NCBI RefSeq assembly: GCF_019175285.1
Contig: NC_056528.1
Location: 13,507,961 to 13,571,960, forward strand
Direction: 5' to 3'
Length of the DNA: 64,000 nt
Origin: Sceloporus undulatus
Lineage: Eukaryota; Chordata; Lepidosauria; Squamata; Phrynosomatidae
Of this stretch, positions 23,386 to 34,500 are shown piece after piece (position 1 is the stretch's first letter; every line of letters begins with the position of its first letter). Made by a program: the position numbers and the translations under genes. Below the pieces are notes generated by a model that was not told the DNA's origin, ran no database searches, and saw nothing but the letters and a program-made list of their open reading frames with translations.

Positions 23386-24185
23386 GTCTGCGTCCTTCCT
23401 CTGCTTCAAAGGGGCAACCGGAAGAGCCTCGCACGCTGCTAGTCCTCTTTGCAAGGTGGCAGATGGCAGGCTGTGGACCCCCAGGCGTACTTCGGCCAAG
23501 TTTGAGGAAGCTTTCCTTTCTCCCAGATGGAAGGAGTCCTGCAAGAATGGGGATGATGGACTCCTGGTCAGAGCCCTACTCCTCTTATTTCCAGGTGTCT
23601 ATCCCTAACACCAAAAGTGATGGCGGTGGGTTATGGGCCATCAAAATGCTGACAGGAGGTAGAATATTTCTCTCTGACTGGGAGTATTCCCTTCCCACTT
23701 CCTTCTTTGCATGGCTGCCATAAAAACCCCACTTCCTACGAACCAGAGTTATCACCCCTAAACACCGTTCAGTTCTGGGTCAAGCACAATGTCCTTTTTG
23801 ACTTACTGCCTTTGTTGTCTCGCCTCCCGAATCAAGGACGGGCAGATAGTCTTTGAGAAGACCACTCAACGTGTGCCTTTTTAGCCTGGCTATGAGCCTT
23901 TGTGTTTCCTTTTCTGACGTATGGTCTCTGTAATTCTGCTGTTCCTCTGTGGGTTTTGCCTGTCTGTGATGGGTTTGAGTGTCTTGCTGTCCACTCTTCA
24001 GTGTTTTGGGGTGGTTTCACTTACAGCATCACTGCCTCTTTCAAAGAGATAGCTGTATTAGTCTGTTTTGGCATAAAACGGGGAGAGACAGAATCCAGCA
24101 GCACCTATAAGACTGATTTATCTCAGCACGGGCTTTCATGGCTCCACGCACGCTAATGCTGAAATAAATCATGTCCTCTTAAAAT
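23386..24185 (+). other. FPGS: FPGS 3' UTR (probable), AATAAA at 24163-24168
   Basis: The first canonical AATAAA after the TAG stop is at 24163-24168, inside a diverged family D repeat (about 24035-24170). A second lies at 26502-26507, so longer transcripts are possible. Confidence 0.5.
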
Positions 24186-25169
24186 TTTTATCTCCAGAGC
24201 CTGTCTCTTGCTTTGACTGTCCATGCTTCTGCCTGTTTTCTTTCCATTTTTTAAACAAAATCATCCTGGACTTGCTTTTTGCAGCAATCATTTTGGTATT
24301 TGCTGGAGAGCTTTGGGGCGAAGGTCTATGTGCGCATGTTTGGCTCTGGAGATGGGACTGCTATGCAGATTTGTGGGAATTGGTGCCTTGGCACACTCCA
24401 TTTTCCATTCGTGGTCCATACACTGACCAGAGCAGTAAGACACCCCTATCTTTCATGGCCGATGAAGACAGTTATGGTTCTGGGGGTCTTCAGACTGGTA
24501 CTAAGCCCACAGAGCATCTCTTGGAGACGCAAGGTCCCTGCTTCGGTGGGACTGGGCAATTGTGCCTCTAGTATTGGGAGCCATAGGCATTGGTCAAGGA
24601 TTGACCACTGGGAGGTGCTGTCCATTCAGAAATCCCTCACTTGGGGCCAGTTGTTCTGCTGCTTCTTATTGTAAATGCCATATGAGATTATTATTTTTCC
24701 TCCCAGTATAGGGAGGGCTATAGGTGTTTCCTACTAGTTTGGGTACAATTTCTTCAGAAGTAAATCCCTGTGAAGTGATAACTCTCCATGTTCATCTGTA
24801 AGTGGATTTTCTCATCCCTGGAATGGAAATGAGCAACTCTGGCTTCTATGTGCAGCAGGTTTTCCACATATATGTGCACACGGTTTGATGCATTTACCGT
24901 TGCATTCAAAAATAGAGATGACCAGAAGGTCTTTTCCAGTTTGGGGAAAAGAAAGGCTATTTCAGGCCCTCCAGATGGGAGTGGGTCCTGCTGCACAGGT
25001 TAGAATCTAAATGGAGGCTTCTTGGAAGCGCGAACATCCATTTTTTAGGTTGAGTTTTCTTTTAGAAATGGTGATGGTGAGTCCAGGAGCCACATTGGGG
25101 TTCTGGCAGGCCACATATGGACTGTGGACCACACCAACCTCACCACTGTTATAACAGCTAACAAAGGAA

Positions 25170-25375
25170 GGTTGCATCTACACTAGGAATAATGCAGCTT
25201 GACACCACTTTGCTGTAGCTCCATCCTCTGGAAACCTGGGGCTTCTAGTTTTGCAAGGTCTTTTGCTTTCCCTGCCAAAGAGTGCCGGTGCTTCACAAAA
25301 CTAAAGTCCCAGGATACTGTAAGATAACGCCACGGCGTGTCAAGCTTTCATGATTTCTGCTGTGTAGATGCACCC
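25170..25375. repeat. Family B MITE
   Basis: Both ends are present ('gcatctacactaggaataat', 'ctgtgtagatgcaccc'). The inner halves are complementary ('ggcttctagttttgcaagg' / 'cacaaaactaaagtccc'). Confidence 0.8.
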
Positions 25376-25735
25376 AAAGTTTCTGGGAAACGTTCCTGAC
25401 AGCCATGTTGGATGTGAATGTTTATGCTCTCTCTCCCCATGCGCTGGAGGGGAAGAAAATGTTTTTGGTGCAGCAACAAGGCTTTTGGTCCGAACAAAAT
25501 GCAAACGCCGCGTACCGCAGTTGTACAGTCTGATTTGGCGCAGTGTGTCGCGGCTTCTAGATTATTGTGCAGCAATCTGAATCTTACCTGGGAACTCCTT
25601 TGCAAGTACAATGGGACCAATATGTGACTGATAACCGTTTGCAAATGTATTTCGAGCCTTGTCTTCCCATCTCTTGCTGTTTTTCTCTCTGTGTCTTTTC
25701 AATGCATACTTTACTTTTTATGAGAAGGGGGACCT

Positions 25736-26100
25736 CTGGCCTTCCAGATGTTTTGGGTTTCAGCTCCCATAGATCCTTTATTATTGGCTACACTGGCTGG
25801 GGATTCTGGGCGTTGTAACTCCCAAACATCTGGAGAGTCGAAGTTTTTCTAACCCCTGTCCTGGCAGCAAAGTGTGGCCCTCCAGATAATTTTTGGACGG
25901 TCACTTCCATCATTATTCACCATTGGCTATATGTGCTAGGGCTGATGGGTTTTGCAATCCAGCAACAAAATTGCACACATTCTGTCATCAGAAATCTTCC
26001 TTCTGTTCATGAATGGATTCCTGAAATACTGCATTCTGGGCTGCAACTCCCATTATCCTTTGCCATGAGCTATGCTGCCTGATGGGAATTGTAGTGGGAA
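25736..26100. repeat. Cluster of three family C palindromes
   Basis: Copies at about 25736-25850, 25873-25965 and 26030-26100, each an imperfect inverted repeat of 'ctccagatgttttggactt'-type arms. Confidence 0.65.
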
Positions 26101-27274
26101 ACATACAGAGGTTAATACCAGGTTGTCAAACTGGAAACTGACTTTTTATCCTGCACTGATGCGACAGTGGTTCTGACTTTGGAGGGCAGGTAGACAGGTT
26201 CCGACTTTTGGGTAAGAAACGTTTCCAAAAGTGGGAGGATGAAGATGTAGATTAATTTCTCCCTTCCCAACACCTGTCTCTCTCTCCTCCTGTTCCTTGG
26301 CTGCTTCTCTAAAGGGGACAGAAACCATAAATGCTGACTTTATAGAATATAATTTATATCAGAGCAGCGGTTTTATTTTATTCCCCCTACCCCTTATTTT
26401 TTAAATGAAATCTTTTAACTATTTTTAAAGTTTCACTATTGTTCCTTTATAAAAGTGACTGACTGACTGACATTTTGGAATAGCAAAAATGTGGATGATG
26501 TGAAATAAAAGATCTGGCTGACGAAAACTCCCAGCTGGGCATGTTTCAATGTCTCTTATCTCTATATCTTATCTTGCTCCATCTTTTACATGACATCCCT
26601 TCAGGCATTTAAATATGGCTGCATCATAGCGCCTCTCCAAGCCAAAAATGCAAAGGTCTTGGAGACAACTTTTGCACAGCTTAGTTTTTCCAGACCTCAT
26701 TTCAAGTGTTGTTACCATTTTAAGCAAGGGATGCTGTGTTAAACTACAAATTTATTGTTTTCATGTGAGCCTTTTTATCCATAACATCTATATAATAGTT
26801 TAATCCAGGACTTCGGGGCTACTTGGATTGGCGATTGATACCACATTGAAAAGATCGGCAGCGTTTGGCCCTTGGCTTTACAAAAGACGACTCAACAATG
26901 TTAAGTCTGACACATAATATATTTTATACAATAACTGAGGTTACAGTTGGTTCAGTACAAAAAATACATATATATTTACAGATCAAAACAGGTGTGACTC
27001 ATTGGTGGGGAGGTATCTCTTGAGGTTGGTTAAGGAAGGGCATCTTGGTCCGCATCCTTGAAATGGGAGTTTTTCCATTGTTTTGAGCAAAGGTGGCCAA
27101 GTTCTTGGGCTTCATTGGATCCGATCCATACGATCATTTTCACAAGGTGGGATTTTTGAACTCTGGATAGGTCTGGTTTCTTAACCATAACTGGCATCTC
27201 ATGTTTACTCTCCCAATAAGTAGCCTACTCAGACCAGGGACTGAATGCCTGCCATAAGCCCATTGGCTTCTATT

Positions 27275-27465
27275 GTGTTGGTGTTGTTGATGTTATGTGC
27301 CTTCAAGTCAACTATGGTGAGCCTATCATTGGGTTTTCTTGGAGGTTTACCATGGCCTTCCTCTAAGGCTGAGAGAGTGTGACTTGCCTAGGGTCACCCA
27401 TTGGGTTTCCATGGCTGAGCAAGGATTCAAACCCTGGTCTCCAGAGTCATACATAGCCCACCATT
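27275..27465 (-). mobile_element. tRNA-type SINE in ENG 3' region
   Basis: 'gtgccttcaagtcaactatg', 'gctgagagagtgtgacttgc', then the head 'gattcaaaccctggtctcc'. A near full-length copy. Confidence 0.8.
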
Positions 27466-28135
27466 CACAACTCCATGAATCAATGGAGGCTTAGCGTTCA
27501 AATTATGTTGGATGTGGATTTTTGTGATGCAATTGAGTCTATGACACTTTCTTCCCTTTCTTGCCCCATTGATTCCCACCAAAAGCGCCATACAGTTTTG
27601 CTTCCTACAAGACCAAATGACCACCCAGGAATTTATGGCTTGGATAGAGTCAAACACATAGGATTTTGTCATGTTACAGAAGTCACATCTCCTATTGCCC
27701 TAGATCCGATTGTCAGAAAACATATCACTGAGTAGACGCAGCATTATTCCCCTGTATACACAAGATACAAAATACATTCTATGTATAACTATTTATATAA
27801 GTACAGTAATAAGTATTTTGGAACAGACAAGGTCCAAACTCCCTTCCTTTGGTTTTGCAACTAGTGGGACAAAGCACTGCCTTCTCTCTCTCCCTGAAAG
27901 GTTTTTTGTTTCACCTTTTTTTGGCAATGGCTTGCTCCTTTTGGCCTCTAAAATGTCCTTGTACTGCATTTTTGGGGGGGATGTTTATGTGTTCAACTTC
28001 ATTTCAGAAAAGCACAGGACACGAATCTTCCCAGAAGGGTACTACCGTCCAGAGTTGTGCTTGCAATCTCACAACTAGCTGTGCTAACTCTCCAAAGAGA
28101 ACATGGCATGGGCAATCTATCCAAACAATGGTGGT

Positions 28136-28292
28136 GATGATGAACAACTTGGTAGCATGTTCTGCTTCTCTGGAGATAATGGATGATGAACAAGATGGTA
28201 GGATGTTCAGCTTCTCGGCAGATCTGGATGAAGAAAAAGACGATAGGATGCTCTGCTTCTTTGGAGATCTGGATGATGAACAAGCTTTCGAG
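28136..28292. repeat. 45-bp tandem repeat, about 3.5 units
   Basis: Units start at 28136, 28182, 28227 and 28272 ('gatgatgaacaagatgg'). Being a multiple of three, the period keeps frames open on both strands and mimics an acidic protein repeat. No start, splice or family support for coding. It lies 220 bp beyond the ENG stop. Confidence 0.85.
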
Positions 28293-28511
28293 ATCCAGAT
28301 GGTTATCCACAAAGTTGCCTTTAAAGTGCCAGCTAAAACAGTCACTCCTTTGAAAACTAGGAGCATAGTGTGTAGGGGAATGTGTGGGGTTTTTGTGTGT
28401 GTTTCAAATACCCTCTTACAGTAACAGTCCACCTGAGTCCAAGCAGGAAGACTTCCCCTTGTCTGCGCTCCCCAAGGTGGCATCAATAGGGTCCCTTTGC
28501 TTCGGGGGCTG

Positions 28512-31500
28512 CTATGCCATGCTGCTGGTGGAGCATGGGGTGCTCTGTGTGCTGCCGATGCTGTGGTTGGTGCTGCTGCTCTCCGAAGCCGGCGGGTTTT
28601 CCGCGACCGGCTGCATTTTCGCCATCGGGCCTGGAATGTCTTACGGGGAGGAAAAAATAAAAACGGGAAACAGTTGAGCGGAAAGTGGGAGATTTTGCAC
28701 AGCTGCTCTGGATCATGGGTTGACAAGCCAAACGAAAGCGCATGGTGGCATTTCCTGACCCTGCCTCACTATGGAGATAAACCCCGATTTTCCCCCTCGT
28801 TCACAGCAATGGCTTTCCTCTTTCGAACAGAGAGAAAACCAGAGCCTTCATTCCCCAGGGGCCTAAGTCTGGCCAAACCAATCGGAAAGGGAGATAAAGA
28901 TGGAGGTTTTCTTTGGCTCTTTCCCAGATATATATAAAACCCAATGTGCTCCAGCTGCAAACAGACTGGGATGTTGATTTGGGAACTAGGTGGGAAGGGA
29001 GTGAAGGATTTTGGTAGGGCAAAGATGCTGAGGATGCTGGGTATGTTTGCCCCATAGCCACTGGGACTTAGGGCATGCTTTCCACATAGAAAGTCCCACT
29101 TTTGGTCTTGGGTTTCCCAAGGCAGAGATGAGAAAAAATACTTCCAGGAACTCCAAAGAACTGCTGCAGGTCATACAGAGAAAGGATGGAGAACACATGG
29201 TTCTCCGCATGTTGTTAGACTGCAACTCCCATCAGCCCTTACCCACACAGCCAATGGTAAGGAATGATGGGAGCTGCATGTGCATAAGATGCACATGGTC
29301 CCCGTCCTTCATGTAGAAAAGATGGACCAAGAGTGTTTTGACTTGGTGTAAGCAGTTACCTAGGTCCTTGCTCTCCGTGGTTTCCAACCTTTGCTCCTGC
29401 AGTTTGATTTGGACACTAACTCCCAGAAAACCCCAGCCAGCGGGGCCAATGATCAGCGATGCTGGGAATCCCCAAAATTCAAAGGGTTGGATGAGGAGAA
29501 CCACTGCTTTGAAACATCCGTCTTGGAAGAGCAAAGCCAGATCTCAGATTACATCCAGAGTGTTACTGTTCATCCCAGTACTTCCCAAACTTTGGTCCTC
29601 CAGATATTTTGGACTTCAGCTCCCAGAATCCCTGACTGATGGCCAAGTTGTCTAGGGCCAAAATACCAGGAGGACCAAAGTTTGGGTTCATCCCAACTAA
29701 AGTACACCTGGTGAATCCATGCAAGTGTCCAAAGGACTGGTTCACCACCCAAGAGTTGATTTAATGGATCAACTCCAGTTGAGACAACACCAGGATTCTG
29801 GTCTTTTTAGCCCAAATCTGAGTACACACGTGTCTGTTTCTGCCTCCCTCTTCTTCCCAGACTCATCTTTAAGTGTGATGCAGAAAGAAATGCCATGTCT
29901 CAGAGGCGCCAGTACTTACGGGTGTGTGAGTAGATGTACCACAATGCTGCAGTGAGCAGGACTCCGATCAAGAAGGCGCCAAAGGTTATCCCCAGCACAG
30001 TCCCAATTCCTAGGCCTTGATATGCACAAGAGAAAACCAACAGTTAAGAGTGTACTTTTGCTCATATTCACCAGCCATCTTCTCTTCACTTGTGGGCACC
30101 ACCTATCATGACCCTGTCCTCCATCCCAATGGGCATCAGCATACTCTCCAAAATTGAAAACCAGAACACATGTGGCCAAGCAACATCAGAATGGTAGCAG
30201 ACATGAATGAGGAAGAACATACAAACTTGGAGAGGTTGCAGCAGTTTGCTTTTGCTTGAATCTACTGGGAAGGGGGAAATCCCACTCCATTCTCTCTTTT
30301 CCCCAGTCTTGTGTCAAATGGGTGCAAAGTACTTTGGCACTTTTAATTCAGTTTGCAGCAATTGATGAAAAAAGGGGGAAAGTGCAAGGAGGAGAAAGAA
30401 ACTGGGACATTTTAAAAGCAGCTAAAAAGGAGGACTGCAGAAGATTAGAATCACAGAACTGGAAGGGGGCTCATGGGCCATAGAGTTCAACTTTCTGCTC
30501 AATGCAGGATTTGCAGTAGTTCCCAAACTTTAGTCTTCCTTATGTTTTGGACTTCAGCTCCCAATATTCCTAACTCTTGGCCAAACTGGCTGAGGCTTTT
30601 GGGAGCTGAAGTCCAAAACACCTGGCGGACCAAAGTTTGGGAATCATGAGGTAAAGCATCTCCAACAGGGAGGTGTCCAGCGTCTTTTTGAACATGTCCA
30701 GCCAGAAGAGGAAACCCCATCATCTCTCTATAGTATTTGTTCTATTGTCACGCTGCTCTTGCTGTCAAAAAGTTGTTTCTAATGTTCAGCTGAAATCTAC
30801 TCTGCGATGACTTCAATTAATCAGATTAATTAGAATTATCCCTGATAAATACTTGCAGTTGGAGATAAGTATACAGTACCCTATTCCAAAAGAATATGTG
30901 GAAATGGAAGCAACAACAACTGGTTAAACACCGGCAAAACCTAAGGCACTTTATCCAGAGAACCGGCACTTCTTTAGACCGATGTGGAAGAGTCCTGAAA
31001 AGCCAGCAGAAACTATATTTCCCTAAGCTTGCATGGCCAAGCCACCTGGTGCCTACAAGGCATTGCAAAGCAAACCAACACGACAGAGGGTCGATTGAAA
31101 CCCCCACCAACGTGTGCGATGTGCCGCATGAATCCTCCCTGGGCCTGGGTTCGTGTCAAAAGTCTTTCCTTGCTTTGTTATCTTGCCGTCCTGAGGGAGA
31201 CGGCCAAAACAGAGGCAGGAAGGAGGGAAGCCAGGTATCCGGAAGGACGGAAACCATCCATTAATGGCGCTTGGCAAAGGAGGCTGAGGAAGGAGGGCCA
31301 CACTTCGCCTTCGCTGGGGAGTTTGGGACAAAAACGGCTTTCCAACAGGGATGCCATTGTGGCGACGAAAGCGGAAGAGCAATTTGCTGCCCTGGGACAA
31401 CTTTTGCAACAGAAATACTGTGGGTTTCCATAAAGCCGAAACCAAAAACAGGGAGGAAATCTGCTCTCCAAACCTAGCAGCCTCAGGAATATTTCAGAAC

Positions 31501-34500
31501 CCTTTCTCCTATCTGCCAACATTTTTCCCGGATGAAAAACCAGAACGTGGTCAAGATGGCAAAAGTTATTAATGAAGAAGACAGACTCATATATATGAGT
31601 AGCCAGCATGGGGGAACAGGATTCTAGAGACCAGGGTTTGAATCCCAGCTCAGCTGTGTCCCTGGGCAAGTCACACTCTCTCAGCCTCAGAGGATGGCCA
31701 TGGCAAATCCCCTTGGAAGAAACATGTCAAGAAGACCTTATGATGGGTTCACTTTAGTGTTGCCATAAGTTGGAAACAACTTGAAGGCACATACCACCAC
31801 CAACTAACTTTCATTCTTTCTATCTATCAATCTATTATAAAAGACTATGAGACAAAGAGGCCCCTCTGGACAATGCACTTGGAGATGGCATCTCCTCTCC
31901 GTTGGCCTCAAGGAGACATCTTATCTCTTGTACATCCTTTATGGTGATGCTCATTTCCTCCTGCTTTCCCCTTTATCATCTGCCTGAAGTTCCCCAGACC
32001 TCTGGCCAGCCTCCTCCAGATGCACTGATGTGTCCTGGGCGGGCAGGAGTCATTGCAGATGGCCCTCGTATCTTCGGAGGAGGAAATGGGGAGAAACTGT
32101 CCTTTGTCTGGGGCTGTCAGTAAGATGCGTCAAAGAACGCTTTCCCCCTCCCCATCTCCATTATCCAAGTGTGACCATATCCCTTTATGGCGCCTGTTGA
32201 CATTGGCTCTGGCTCACATCCCACCACAGCTTCCTTTGGCCGCACAACTCTTACACAGACACACATAAACACACACAACAGCCGCAGCTCGGTGTGCTAC
32301 GTTGCTTAGCAAAGGTCATGGTGCACACTTTCCGGAAAGTTGCGCCTTGCCTGCCATCTGCAGCGCCGGCCCAGCTGTCACCATGGAGAGGCGACAATCG
32401 CACTGCCATAGCAATGGCATCAAGCCATACAGTTGTGTATGTGTGAGTGTGTGGGTTATTGTGGTGGGGAATGGGAACGAAAGGAAGTCTAAGCTAAGAG
32501 AGGAGATGGAGACAAAAGGCAAATGCTTAGAGGAGATGGGACTCACGTCTAAACACTAAATGCATTTATGTTCTGTATACACCTTATACACATAGCCTGA
32601 ACATAAGTTTTATGCACAACATTCTTAGCAGTTTTGTGCATGAAACAAAGTTCCCAGCGAATCTTGCATTTGGAGCTTGAAAGAACTTGAAGGATTCCTT
32701 AAACCAGTTGAGGAAACTTGCATTCAACAGAATAAACTCTACCTAATATGAGTCAGTACAGTAAGTTCCTCGTATATTAAATATATAAAAGTTGTTGACT
32801 CACTGTGGGATGGAGTACTGGAGGTTTTGAACGTCATTTCTAAAGAGGTTTCATTGTAATGATCGCCATGTAGCTGGAAAAGAGAAGTGGGTTTCAAAAC
32901 TGAAGGGTTTGTTAGGGAAGTATGCATTATGCAGCAACTAAGCCGCCATGTTGGACTATGACTCTGGAGACCAGGGTTCGATTCCTGGCTTGGCTATGGA
33001 AACCCATTGGGTGACCTTTGGCAAGTCACACACTTGGCTTCAGGGGAAGGCAACATCAAAATACCTCTGAACAAAGCTTGCCAAGAAAACTCCACGATAG
33101 AGTTGCCATAAGTCAAAAATGTCTTGAAGGCAGCTAACAACAACAACAAATATGCTCAGCACATGCTTAAGGTGCTGCACATTTGAACTGGATCTCAATG
33201 GGCAGCAAAGGGGCGGCATTTCGAATACAACTCGGCCCGCTGAGGCTGAGAGAGTGTGCCAAAGGGAACTGCAAAACCTCTCACCTGGCTGTGCAGATGC
33301 AACTTGCAAAGGAGTGTCGCCGGAGACGCTGCCCATTGCTCTTCTCCAGACTTGTAGACAAAACTGAAGCGGCTAATGGTCGAACTGGGAGAGTCCAAGA
33401 ACGTAGCAGAATAACTTAGTGGTTTCCCACCGCCGATCAGCAACTGGGAGGATGTTTTGTCAGCCGTTTGGAGAGAACAGTCTTCGATTTGCAGTTGAGC
33501 CCTCAGGTCCGTTGTCCGGAATTGCACCTATTCAGAAAGGCAGAGGGGAGAAGTCATATTATTTGCTCTATACAGGGTCAAGCTGGGGCTGCACCTGCCT
33601 TGCAGAAATAATGCGCTTTGATGCTGCTATGGCTCTATCATAAGGTATCGTGAAAGTTGTAGTTTGTTGTGGCATCAAAGCTTTGTAACAGAGATGGCTA
33701 AATGTCTTACAAGACGATAGATCTCCAAATTTCCATAGCATGGAGCCATGGCAGTTAAAGCAGTGTCAAACTGCATTGATTCTGCAGTGCAGATGCAGGG
33801 ATTGCAAGATCTGGTTGTCCCAGTATCCTTATTGTAACTAAACCAAGGAATCTTGATGTCAGCCCCAGTTTCTTGACAGTTACTCTCCTGCCACTAAAAC
33901 TATGGAGGTCAATGGGGATACCTGGACGTAGGTGGCTTTGTTGACTTCTACAACTGTGGTGGGTTCTGATCCGAAGTCTGGCGAGGGATATAGTTGGAGA
34001 AAGACCTTCTCAGGGAGGTCACATTCAAATGGCACCTGTGGCAGAAGCAAAACAGAGACATCAGGTAGGCATACCTCAGCAGAATGTCTTTCCATTTAAC
34101 ATTTATATTGGGATAGCTGATGGCAACCCCCAATTAAGAGGTTGCCAAATGCTTGGTAATACTCAATTCCTAAGGCTGAGATCCTGTATCGGTGCCTCAT
34201 GCCTTAAATAACCACCAACGGAGTAAAATTATTTTCTGTACAGAAAAAGGGTCTCATGCGAACTTGTGAAATTGCAGCTTGTTCCGTGTAGGAAGCCACT
34301 TTTTCTGCCCAGAAAATAATTCCATGCAGACATATTATTTCCTGTGCAAAAAGCTACTTCTTGGATAGAAAAGTGCTGTTTTATGCGCAAAATCAACTGC
34401 ATGCAAACTTCGTGTGGAATAAGTTGCAAAGATTCTTGTCAGTCCAGGATTCTTTGCATCCCAGGATTTCTCAAAACTAAAAAAAAACCCATGTTTTTGA

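Larger units (their letters stand above)
24186..26740. other. FPGS-ENG convergent spacer
   Basis: No gene is recognised. It holds a family B MITE at 25170-25375 and a run of family C palindromes at about 25736-26100 (repeated 'ccagatgttttgggtttcag', 'caactcccattatcc'). Confidence 0.6.
26750..28511 (-). other. ENG: ENG 3' UTR (probable)
   Basis: Going down from the ENG stop, the first AATAAA on the minus strand is at 26751-26756, which would give a 1.7-kb 3' UTR. It contains a SINE at 27275-27465 and a 45-bp tandem repeat at 28136-28292. A nearer non-canonical signal cannot be excluded. Confidence 0.4.

Noticed and set aside
27849-28424. 191-codon plus-strand frame with acidic repeats
   Set aside because: Explained by the 45-bp tandem repeat. 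It lies antisense in the ENG 3' region, with no domain or splice support.
31595-33150. tRNA-gene-like A and B boxes in many places
   Set aside because: They belong to SINE heads with SINE bodies attached and cannot fold into a full tRNA.
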